64,000 bases of DNA. It comes from JAWLGZ01 sp041690635. Lineage in GTDB: Bacteria; Pseudomonadota; Gammaproteobacteria; Thiohalomonadales; Thiohalomonadaceae. Numbering within the stretch: the stretch's first letter is position 1; each line of letters begins with the position of its first letter. The position numbers and the translations under genes are program-made. The DNA lies in the NCBI GenBank assembly GCA_041690635.1, contig JAWLGZ010000002.1, forward strand, positions 744,001 to 808,000. Reading direction: 5' to 3'. Shown in pieces: positions 1 to 10,100 of this stretch. The notes beneath the pieces were generated by a model, which had not been told where the DNA came from, did not search any database, and saw only the letters and a list, made by a program, of their open reading frames with translations.

Positions 1-1
1 G

Positions 2-832
2 ACCGCCCACGCGGTGGAGGCGGTCGACGCCACCGGCCGCACCGTCACGTTGGATCACCCGGCACAACGCATCATCTCGCTCGCCCCCCACGCCACCGAG
101 CTTCTGTTCGCCGCCGGACTCGGCGACCGCCTGGTCGGCGCCGCCGAGTACAGCGACTACCCGGAGGCGGCCCGCGCCATTCCCCGCATCGGCGGCTTCG
201 ATGCGTTCGATATGGAGCTCATTCTGGCGCTGGAACCGGATCTCGTGGTCGGCTGGCGTAGCGGTAACCCGGCGCCCGCCATCGAACGGCTGCGGGTACT
301 GGGACTGACGCTCTACCTCAGCGAGCCGCGCACCCTCGTCTCCATCGCCGACGAAATCGAACATTTGGGACGACTGGGCGGCAGCGAGGAGGCGGCGAAC
401 GCCGCTGCGGATGCCTTCCGCGGACGGCTCGGTCTCCTCCGCGCGCGCTATTCGAAGCGGCCGGCGGTACGGGTCTTCTATCAGCTCTGGCACCGGCCGC
501 TGATGACGGTCGGCGGCACCCACCTTGTCAGCGAGGTGATCCGGCTGTGTGGCGGCGAAAACGTCTTCGGCGATCTGGATGCCCTTGCCCCCACGGTGGA
601 TCGGGAGGCGGTGCTCGCCCGCGACCCGCAGGCGATCGTGGCCAGCGGCATGGATCGGGCACGCCCCGAGTGGCTTGACGATTGGCGGCGCTGGCCGGAC
701 CTGGCGGCCGTCCACCGGGGCAACCTGTTTTTCATACCGCCCGATCTGCTCCAGCGACACACCCCACGCATGCTGGACGGAGCGGAACTGTTCTGCCGGC
801 AACTGGAGTCCGCTCGCGACGCGCAGGGGTGA
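2..832 (+). CDS. btuF: BtuF-like cobalamin ABC transporter substrate-binding protein (5' truncated by window edge)
   Basis: Periplasmic binding protein of the helical-backbone (BtuF/FhuD) type, which would deliver vitamin B12 or a related corrinoid to a BtuCD permease. The reading frame is open from the first bases and enters with an Ala-His-Ala signal-peptidase-like end, then VEAVDATGRTVTLDHPAQRI, so the true start and most of the signal peptide lie outside the window. Visible family marks are the opening RIISLAPHATELLFAAG, a central LILALEPDLVVGW and the late VLARDPQAIVASG segment. About 270 mature residues fits the family. The ligand is inferred from family resemblance; heme or siderophore binding cannot be excluded. 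No permease or ATPase gene follows downstream. Confidence 0.82.
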   Translation, partial: TAHAVEAVDATGRTVTLDHPAQRIISLAPHATELLFAAGLGDRLVGAAEYSDYPEAARAIPRIGGFDAFDMELILALEPDLVVGWRSGNPAPAIERLRVLGLTLYLSEPRTLVSIADEIEHLGRLGGSEEAANAAADAFRGRLGLLRARYSKRPAVRVFYQLWHRPLMTVGGTHLVSEVIRLCGGENVFGDLDALAPTVDREAVLARDPQAIVASGMDRARPEWLDDWRRWPDLAAVHRGNLFFIPPDLLQRHTPRMLDGAELFCRQLESARDAQG

Positions 833-929
833 TCGGGCCGCGGATGTCCGGGTAAGATCCCCGTGGCGCGGTGAAAGCCATAACCGGCGTGCCACCGCTT
901 ACGACCGCACAATCCAAGGGGAATACCTA

Positions 930-1694
930 ATGAAAAGACCTGTGGCGATCATCGGGGTGGGAGAGATGGCCGGCGTCTTTGCGCGCGGTTTTCTCCGGCT
1001 GGGACACCCGGTATTTCCGGTCACCCGCTGCATGTCGCTGGAGAGCGCGGCAGCTGAGCTGCCTGAACCGGAACTGGTGCTGGTCGCGGTTGGTGAGGCA
1101 GACCTCCACGCCGTACTGGAGACGATTCCCGACGCTTGGCGGAACCGGATCGGGCTGCTGCAGAACGAGCTGCTGCCGCGTGACTGGGAGAGCCACAACA
1201 TCCCCAATCCCACCGTCATCGCCGTCTGGTTCGAGAAGAAGCGGGGACAGGATTACAAGGTGCTGGTTCCCTCTCCCGTGTTCGGCCCGCAGGCCGGGCT
1301 CATCAAGGCCGCGCTGGCGAGCCTGGATATCCCCGCCTGGGAACTGGCAAGCAATGACGAGTTGCTGTTCCAGCTGGTCCGCAAGAACGTCTACATCCTG
1401 ACCACCAACATCGCCGGCATGATTACTGGCGGTACCGTGGAGTTGCTCTGGAACAACCACCGTGAACTGGCCCTGGAGATCGCCGACGAAGTGATGGACA
1501 TCCAGGATTGGCTGGTGAATCACCTGATGGATCGCCCCGGTCTCATCGAGGGGATGGTTGAGGGTATCCTGGGCGACCCGGCCCATCAGTGCATGGGCCG
1601 CTCCGCCCCCGCGCGGCTGGCGCGCGCCGTCGGCTTCGCCGACCAGGCGGGGCTGGCCGTACCACGGCTGCGGGAGATCCTGGCCCGGCACTGA
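930..1694 (+). CDS. Uncharacterised Rossmann-fold NAD(P)-binding protein
   Basis: A 254-residue protein I cannot name. Its N-terminus (MKRPVAIIGVGEMAGVFARG) is a beta-strand plus glycine-rich loop typical of NAD(P)-binding domains, as in 6-phosphogluconate dehydrogenase or ketopantoate reductase relatives, followed by a hydrophobic ELVLVAV strand. The C-terminal half looks helical, with conserved-looking asparagines (RKNVYILTTNIAGM). The ATG is preceded by AAGGGG at good spacing; a longer frame reading in from inside btuF has no such site and is rejected. It sits about 100 bp after btuF on the same strand, so co-transcription is possible. A dehydrogenase role is inference only. Confidence 0.75.
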   Translation: MKRPVAIIGVGEMAGVFARGFLRLGHPVFPVTRCMSLESAAAELPEPELVLVAVGEADLHAVLETIPDAWRNRIGLLQNELLPRDWESHNIPNPTVIAVWFEKKRGQDYKVLVPSPVFGPQAGLIKAALASLDIPAWELASNDELLFQLVRKNVYILTTNIAGMITGGTVELLWNNHRELALEIADEVMDIQDWLVNHLMDRPGLIEGMVEGILGDPAHQCMGRSAPARLARAVGFADQAGLAVPRLREILARH

Positions 1695-1747
1695 CTCCCA
1701 ACAGGAGAAGTGGCATACTCTTCGGCCCACGCCCGACGAGCCGACCG

Positions 1748-4036
1748 ATGGACGATGACAACCGCCGCGGAACGGAAGCCCCTCCTCTGCACTGGCTCGG
1801 GATCGCTTTGGCCACCGCCTTCTGGCTGCTCGAATCGGTGCTGCACACCGGGTTCGGCGGCGGTGGATTCCTGAATCACCTTTTCCCCACCGAACCCAAC
1901 GAACTGTGGATGCGCGTCGTCATTGCGGCGCTCATCGTTGCCTTCGGTTTTTTCGCCCGGTGCAAGGCGATTGAGTTCCGCAGTCTGACGCGGACGGTCA
2001 ATGAAGTACTCGATGGCGGTGATGACGGCTACATCAGCCTGAATCGTGACTGGGGCCTTCGGCGCATCAACCGCCGTGCACTCGCACTGCTTGAATTACA
2101 AGACCCCGACAAGATCCTCGGGCAGAACCTCTGGGACCTCCTGCCGGAAGCGGCCAGTTCCCTGTACAAGCCGCTGCGTCGCTGCCTCGAAACCGGTGAT
2201 TGCCGAACCTTCGAGGCCTTCGACTCCGGCTCCCGCCACTGGCTTCTCGTTCAACCGGTACGGAACCCCGAAGGGCTCGCCTTCCACTTCCGCGATGTCA
2301 CCGAACAGAAACAGCGCGAGGCCACCCTCTCCGAGAACCACAAGCGTCTGCACAGCATCGTCGAAAGTGCCGGCGACGGCATCATCACCATCGACAGCAA
2401 AGGAATCGTCGAAACCTACAACCGCGCTGCTGAGACCATCTTCGGCTACCCGGCTGACGAGGTCATCGGCCGTAACGTCTCCATGCTAATGACCGAACAC
2501 GACGCGCATCGGCACGACGACTATGTTCGGTCCTATCTCTACACCGGGGTCTCCAAGGTCATCGATATTGGACCGCGCGAGGTTGTCGCCCGGCGCAAGG
2601 ACGGCAGCCCGTTCCCGATGGACCTCGGCATCAGCAAGATGCGGATCGGGGATGAGATCCACTTCATAGGCATCGTCCGTGACATCACCGAGCGCAAACG
2701 TGCCCAGGAACAACTGGAGTTCATGTCCAACTTCGATCCGCTCACCGGCCTGCCCAACCGCTCACTGCTGCGCGATCGCATCGAACACGCCATCAGTCAG
2801 GCCCACCGCGACAAGCATCTCGTCGCGCTCATGTTCCTGGATCTCGACCGATTCAAGACCATCAACGACTCACTCGGTCACTCCGCCGGCGATGAACTGC
2901 TCAAGAGCGTCGCCTCGCGGCTGACCGGATGCGTACGCGAGGGCAATACCGTCGCCCGGCTCGGCGGTGATGAATTTGTCGTGCTGCTCGAAGACATTCA
3001 CCATGTCGACAACGCTGCAGTCGTCGCCTGCAAAATCCTCCAGGCGCTCACCGCTCCCATCGACCTGGCCGGCACCGAGGTGGTGGTGACCGCCAGCATC
3101 GGCATCACCGTCTATCCCTTCGACGACGAGAACATCGAAGAACTGCTCAAGGATGCGGACACCGCCATGTACCGCGCGAAAGAGCGGGGCCGCAACAACT
3201 ACCAGTTCTTCACCGCCGACATGACCGAGCATGCGCTCGAACGGATGCAGATGGAGCAGGATCTGCGCCGCGCGCTGGAACGGAACGAATTCGTTCTCTT
3301 CTACCAGCCGCAGATCGACCTCCACACCCGCCGCGTGTGCGGCATGGAAGCACTCCTGCGCTGGCGGCACCCGGACGGCGGCATGATCTCCCCCGCCCAG
3401 TTCATCCCCATTCTCGAAGAGACCGGCCTCATTCTGCAGGTGGGCGAATGGGTGATCCAGACCGCCGCCCGCCAGTGCCGCGCCTGGATCGACGAGGCGA
3501 TCGGCACCTACCGCGTGGCGGTCAACCTCTCCGCCCGGCAGTTCCGTCAATCGAACCTGGTCGAGCAGGTGGAGCGGGCGATCACCGAGTCCGGGATCGA
3601 CCCCGGCCTGCTCGAACTGGAGATCACCGAGGGCCTGCTGGTCGAGAATGTGGAGGCCACCATCGCCACTCTCGACCAGCTGAACACCATGGGACTACAG
3701 GTCTCCATCGACGACTTCGGTACCGGCTACTCATCCCTGAGCTACCTCAAGCGCTTCCCGCTCGACACCCTCAAGATCGACCAGTCGTTCGTGCGCGATG
3801 TCACCACCGACCCGGACAGCGCCGCCATCGCCCAGGCCATCATCGGCCTCGCCAGCAGCCTGCGCCTCAAGGTGATCGCCGAAGGGGTCGAGACCGAACA
3901 GCAACTCGCCTTCCTCCAGAACGAAGGTTGCCAAGAGGTCCAGGGCTACCTCTTCTGCAAACCGCTGCCCGCGGAAGAGCTCGCCTTATGGCTGAACGAA
4001 AATCGTGATGCCCTGCCCCACCTGAAGGCCGGCTGA
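1748..4036 (+). CDS. Membrane PAS-GGDEF-EAL bifunctional cyclic-di-GMP protein
   Basis: A 762-residue sensor that may make and break cyclic di-GMP. Order: two hydrophobic segments at about residues 15-70 (likely membrane anchors), two PAS-type domains to about residue 325, GGDEF to about 500, EAL to the end. The synthase motif RLGGDEF is intact, but the position of the RxxD inhibitory site reads REGN, so product inhibition at the I-site looks absent. The phosphodiesterase half keeps EALLRWRHP, NLSARQF, ELEITEG, DDFGTGYSSL, KIDQSFV and AEGVET, so it is probably active. The ATG is followed by acidic MDDDN and fits the family. It ends about 150 bp before the CRISPR array and shows no functional tie to it. 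Confidence 0.93.
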   Translation: MDDDNRRGTEAPPLHWLGIALATAFWLLESVLHTGFGGGGFLNHLFPTEPNELWMRVVIAALIVAFGFFARCKAIEFRSLTRTVNEVLDGGDDGYISLNRDWGLRRINRRALALLELQDPDKILGQNLWDLLPEAASSLYKPLRRCLETGDCRTFEAFDSGSRHWLLVQPVRNPEGLAFHFRDVTEQKQREATLSENHKRLHSIVESAGDGIITIDSKGIVETYNRAAETIFGYPADEVIGRNVSMLMTEHDAHRHDDYVRSYLYTGVSKVIDIGPREVVARRKDGSPFPMDLGISKMRIGDEIHFIGIVRDITERKRAQEQLEFMSNFDPLTGLPNRSLLRDRIEHAISQAHRDKHLVALMFLDLDRFKTINDSLGHSAGDELLKSVASRLTGCVREGNTVARLGGDEFVVLLEDIHHVDNAAVVACKILQALTAPIDLAGTEVVVTASIGITVYPFDDENIEELLKDADTAMYRAKERGRNNYQFFTADMTEHALERMQMEQDLRRALERNEFVLFYQPQIDLHTRRVCGMEALLRWRHPDGGMISPAQFIPILEETGLILQVGEWVIQTAARQCRAWIDEAIGTYRVAVNLSARQFRQSNLVEQVERAITESGIDPGLLELEITEGLLVENVEATIATLDQLNTMGLQVSIDDFGTGYSSLSYLKRFPLDTLKIDQSFVRDVTTDPDSAAIAQAIIGLASSLRLKVIAEGVETEQQLAFLQNEGCQEVQGYLFCKPLPAEELALWLNENRDALPHLKAG

Positions 4037-4184
4037 AAAGCGACCGGCCCGGTGCCAACTGGCAAAAAGCGCCACAAGGAAAAGATGGCCGCCGTGGAGA
4101 AGAGCCTGACGGCGGTGACGGGGATGCTGTGACGGCGAGCACGAGGGGCTAAAGGTGGAGCCCGACCCGCCCAATCTTGAGCAG

Positions 4185-7100
4185 GGGCCTATCCCCGCAG
4201 GCGCGGGGGAACCCCAACGGATCATCCCCGCTGTAAAGTCGAGGAGGGCCTATCCCCGCAGGCGCGGGGGAACCCTGCAGCCGACCGAGCCGCCGATCGC
4301 CGAGGCGGGCCTATCCCCGCAGGCGCGGGGGAACCTTGTCGGCCGGGTCACCCCCTCGACTTACCACGGGCCTATCCCCGCAGGCGCGGGGGAACCCGAC
4401 ACGCCTCCGAGCAGGTCAGTCGGCGCGGGGGCCTATCCCCGCAGGCGCGGGGGAACCCCAGTCACACCCATCGACAAGCAGATCCCCGAGGGCCTATCCC
4501 CGCAGGCGCGGGGGAACCAGTGCAGGCGAAGCTCCCAGGTGGAATAGCTGGGGCCTATCCCCGCAGGCGCGGGGGAACCGCATTCGTCAGATACGCAAAT
4601 CCCTATGCCGCGGGCCTATCCCCGCAGGCGCGGGGGAACCTTGACTTGTCGGCCCAGGTCTCGCCGAGGTGGGTGCCTATCCCCGCAGGCGCGGGGGAAC
4701 CTTTGCTGATCTGGCCGTTGAGGGCGGCGATCTGGGCCTATCCCCGCAGGCGCGGGGGAACCGGGAGGCCGGTCACTTCCGCGAACTTCTCATGGGGCCT
4801 ATCCCCGCAGGCGCGGGGGAACCTTATGGGGAAGGCTGTTTAGGTTGCTCCGAAGGGGCCTATCCCCGCAGGCGCGGGGGAACCCCATCCGCGCCGATAG
4901 CGATAGCGTTGGACCCGGGCCTATCCCCGCAGGCGCGGGGGAACCGCGCCATCGAGATTGACCTGGGCGGTATTCGCGGGCCTATCCCCGCAGGCGCGGG
5001 GGAACCGTCGACCACGGTCACGGTGGAATATCAGATCGGGGCCTATCCCCGCAGGCGCGGGGGAACCTAGGTGCGATACGCGGCCATCGCGGCACCATAG
5101 GGCCTATCCCCGCAGGCGCGGGGGAACCCGGCGCTCCAGGAGGTCCACCGGGGCCGGGTAGGGCCTATCCCCGCAGGCGCGGGGGAACCAGGCAGGCCAG
5201 TGCCTCCGACAGACTCAGGTCGGGCCTATCCCCGCAGGCGCGGGGGAACCGGTTGACAGCGGTGGTGCGAGTTCGCACGTCCGGGCCTATCCCCGCAGGC
5301 GCGGGGGAACCACGACTTGGCGGAAGGGAAGCCGCCGATGTTCGGGCCTATCCCCGCAGGCGCGGGGGAACCTTTTTCATGGGGCTATTTTTGCCCGAAA
5401 TAAAGGGCCTATCCCCGCAGGCGCGGGGGAACCACGCCACAAACGGCGACATCGACGAGGGTTTCGGGCCTATCCCCGCAGGCGCGGGGGAACCCGGGAG
5501 TGGTGCCGCCTCGCTGGATACCGGATGGGCCTATCCCCGCAGGCGCGGGGGAACCCAAGACCATCAGCAGGGCGACGCTGCCGGCGGGGGCCTATCCCCG
5601 CAGGCGCGGGGGAACCTGGTCAGACGTGTTTGATCAGGCGTCTGACTGGGGCCTATCCCCGCAGGCGCGGGGGAACCCCCACATACCCCCCCCTCTTCCT
5701 TTTCGCTCACGGCCTATCCCCGCAGGCGCGGGGGAACCTTGGGAAACGTCCTGGGCTGCGGCGCTCATTGGGGCCTATCCCCGCAGGCGCGGGGGAACCA
5801 CGGATATTGCCGAATCCCTGCTGGCTCGATGGGGCCTATCCCCGCAGGCGCGGGGGAACCACTTCGCCGGTCGCAAACCACTTGGCGTACTCGGGCCTAT
5901 CCCCGCAGGCGCGGGGGAACCCCACCGGGAGCGACTACAAGACGGCTCAGGCGGGGCCTATCCCCGCAGGCGCGGGGGAACCTGCATCAGGGTGGATGTT
6001 GTCACCCGGGGCAAGGGCCTATCCCCGCAGGCGCGGGGGAACCCACATCGTGGTTCGGTTGACGGACGGAACGATGGGCCTATCCCCGCAGGCGCGGGGG
6101 AACCCGGTCCTTCGATGACCGTAAGTACAGGGCGGCGGGCCTATCCCCGCAGGCGCGGGGGAACCGGACGCCGGGGGCCGGTAAGACTGCGTTGGCAGGG
6201 CCTATCCCCGCAGGCGCGGGGGAACCGAGCTGGTGACCGTGCCTCTGACGCAAGGGCAGGGCCTATCCCCGCAGGCGCGGGGGAACCAAGCCTGAGCGTA
6301 GGCGGACGCGGTGGCGCGAGGGCCTATCCCCGCAGGCGCGGGGGAACCCTTCACTCATTGTGTCTGCTCCTGCTCTTTCAGGGCCTATCCCCGCAGGCGC
6401 GGGGGAACCTGTGGAGGTAGAGGTAAGCTGCTCCTTGCTCAGGGCCTATCCCCGCAGGCGCGGGGGAACCGTAATACTGACGGACCTCAATGTCTCGGGT
6501 GCGGGCCTATCCCCGCAGGCGCGGGGGAACCCGGTCGAGGTAAGCCCCGATCCGTACTACTGCGGGCCTATCCCCGCAGGCGCGGGGGAACCAAACAAAT
6601 GAAACTCAACAATGCGAAGAAGAAGGGCCTATCCCCGCAGGCGCGGGGGAACCCTGCGCTCCAGGAGGTCCACCGGGGCCGGGTAGGGCCTATCCCCGCA
6701 GGCGCGGGGGAACCCGGTCTGGCGACCGTCCCAAGCGCGGGCGATGGGGCCTATCCCCGCAGGCGCGGGGGAACCTTGCCATTGCGCGTGACAGCTTGCG
6801 CAGGTCCGGGCCTATCCCCGCAGGCGCGGGGGAACCCGCCTTGGGCGATGGGTGCCCACAGCTCGTGCGGGCCTATCCCCGCAGGCGCGGGGGAACCCAC
6901 AATCGGGATGGTTTTGGTCGGCTCGGTGTGGGCCTATCCCCGCAGGCGCGGGGGAACCGGGGGAAGGTAATAGATACCATCCTTCCGGGTGGGCCTATCC
7001 CCGCAGGCGCGGGGGAACCGACGCCGCCGCGGACTTCGCCCAACGTCCGACGGGCCTATCCCCGCAGGCGCGGGGGAACCGCAGAAGCGGCCGCAAGAGG

Positions 7101-10100
7101 CGTTGAGGCGGCGGGCCTATCCCCGCAGGCGCGGGGGAACCCAAAGGCCTCTCGTATCGCCGAGAGGGGAGCGGGGCCTATCCCCGCAGGCGCGGGGGAA
7201 CCCCAATCGCCAGCCATCCGAGGACGTTGGCGATGGGCCTATCCCCGCAGGCGCGGGGGAACCCGGTCGATCCCGATTACGACAAGCCGCCCGTGGGGCC
7301 TATCCCCGCAGGCGCGGGGGAACCTGCAGCAGGGCGCCGTTGGCATTTATGTACGAGGGCCTATCCCCGCAGGCGCGGGGGAACCTCCGTCATGGTGCCG
7401 CCGTCGCTGATCAGGAAGGGCCTATCCCCGCAGGCGCGGGGGAACCCAATCCCCGAACTTTCCGCGTCTCTGGCCCAGGGGCCTATCCCCGCAGGCGCGG
7501 GGGAACCCGCCTCAGAGAGGGCGGGGGGCGTGCAATCCAGGGCCTATCCCCGCAGGCGCGGGGGAACCGCGTGTTCGCCGGGATCGCCTTCTTTGCCACC
7601 GGGCCTATCCCCGCAGGCGCGGGGGAACCTACGCCGGGGTGACCGCCGTCGCGGTCGCCCTGGGCCTATCCCCGCAGGCGCGGGGGAACCGTACGGGTCG
7701 CCCTTCTTGCGTGCGGCCTCAAGGGCCTATCCCCGCAGGCGCGGGGGAACCTTCTGCAGAACCGGCATTCCCTTCCGGATCCAGGGCCTATCCCCGCAGG
7801 CGCGGGGGAACCGGCCGAGTGGAGTTCACGCGGTCATTCCGCATGGGCCTATCCCCGCAGGCGCGGGGGAACCAGGCCGCCCCGGTTGTCGGTCACGGGC
7901 TCGTCGGGCCTATCCCCGCAGGCGCGGGGGAACCGACACCGCGTTACCTCTTGGCTCTACCCGCGCGGGCCTATCCCCGCAGGCGCGGGGGAACCTTACC
8001 AATTCTGCGCTCAGGGCGACCAGCAAAGGGCCTATCCCCGCAGGCGCGGGGGAACCTTTGTGATGCCGGACTCGTACATGGGCAATACGGGCCTATCCCC
8101 GCAGGCGCGGGGGAACCTACTGCCCGCTATCAAACAAGGTCGCGTGATTGGGCCTATCCCCGCAGGCGCGGGGGAACCTTGTTCGCAACCAGCGAATCCG
8201 ATACGCCATCGGGCCTATCCCCGCAGGCGCGGGGGAACCGCACTTGTTCTGGCAAACGATTCATCCGGCAAGGGCCTATCCCCGCAGGCGCGGGGGAACC
8301 CTCAGCGGTCAGGGTTGTGGAGTCGTCCATCAGGGCCTATCCCCGCAGGCGCGGGGGAACCCCGAGCAGCAGGTGATGGAGCTTCAGATGGAGCGGCCTA
8401 TCCCCGCAGGCGCGGGGGAACCGGATTTGTACACCTCGCTCTGCCGCTCAATCAGGGCCTATCCCCGCAGGCGCGGGGGAACCGTGAACTGGGCGGCTGC
8501 ATAGAGGCTAAGGAGGGGCCTATCCCCGCAGGCGCGGGGGAACCCTCTCGCCAGCCTTGAGCGACTATCAGCATGCGGGCCTATCCCCGCAGGCGCGGGG
8601 GAACCTGAGGAAGTAACGTGGCACAAACTCCCCGCCAGGGCCTATCCCCGCAGGCGCGGGGGAACCGCTGATTCGGTGGCTCGCAGCCGATGCTCAGCGG
8701 GCCTATCCCCGCAGGCGCGGGGGAACCTGGTCATGCGATCTTTCCTCGCTGCTTGTTGAGGGCCTATCCCCGCAGGCGCGGGGGAACCACTATCACGGCG
8801 GCACATCGGCGACCGGCGAACGGCCTATCCCCGCAGGCGCGGGGGAACCTTCACAAACCCGATGAATGCGCCATCGGCCGGGGGCCTATCCCCGCAGGCG
8901 CGGGGGAACCCGGGATTCCGGGTCTTTGCCCTGCGGGTCGAGGGGCCTATCCCCGCAGGCGCGGGGGAACCGACGATGCGTTCGTGGATCTGTGGGAGAC
9001 CGCGGGCCTATCCCCGCAGGCGCGGGGGAACCCTTACCAAGGCGCAGATTGAGAATCTTCAGGCGGGCCTATCCCCGCAGGCGCGGGGGAACCCGCTTGC
9101 GCAGCGCCGTCGCCACCGGCATCAGGGGCCTATCCCCGCAGGCGCGGGGGAACCGTCGCCACGGCTAACGCTCGCCACATCGGAAACGGCCTATCCCCGC
9201 AGGCGCGGGGGAACCCGTATTTGCATCCGTGCAACTTGCAGCAGTGCGGGCCTATCCCCGCAGGCGCGGGGGAACCCGTATTTGCATCCGTGCAACTTGC
9301 AGCAGTGCGGGCCTATCCCCGCAGGCGCGGGGGAACCCGCCAGCCACTTTAACGATCTTCGGCGTGCTGGGGCCTATCCCCGCAGGCGCGGGGGAACCCG
9401 GTCAAGCTGTGAGCGGCGCTCGGCTGCATCGGGCCTATCCCCGCAGGCGCGGGGGAACCTCGAGCAAATGGAAGCCGGTTGTGACGCGTCGGGGCCTATC
9501 CCCGCAGGCGCGGGGGAACCTGCCTATCGGCACACGAATTTTGCCATCATTGGGGCCTATCCCCGCAGGCGCGGGGGAACCGTAGGCTGCGCTACTGACG
9601 GACTGGCTCATCAGGGCCTATCCCCGCAGGCGCGGGGGAACCCACCTCGACTTGGGCATTGAACTGCTCGTGTGGGGCCTATCCCCGCAGGCGCGGGGGA
9701 ACCCACCAATCACTACTATGCAAGGGGTAAATCATGGGCCTATCCCCGCAGGCGCGGGGGAACCTTCGATCCGATTGAGGCGTATCTCCGGCTCCCGGGC
9801 CTATCCCCGCAGGCGCGGGGGAACCGATGCTCGATTACCGGGCGCGTGGTGAATGTGGGGCCTATCCCCGCAGGCGCGGGGGAACCGACGAGATTGGCAT
9901 TGATGCGATATGCGACTTGGGCCTATCCCCGCAGGCGCGGGGGAACCCGGAGGGGGCGGCCGGGCTTGGGTATGCGCCGGGGCCTATCCCCGCAGGCGCG
10001 GGGGAACCTGGGCTCAGCGTCTTTCTGGCTTCAGCCTGTAGGGCCTATCCCCGCAGGCGCGGGGGAACCCCCTGGGTGATCTTTCCGGCGGTGGACCCCT

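Noticed and set aside
549..929. N-terminal extension of the Rossmann-fold protein into btuF
   Set aside because: It overlaps btuF out of frame and lacks the ribosome site found just before the ATG at 930.
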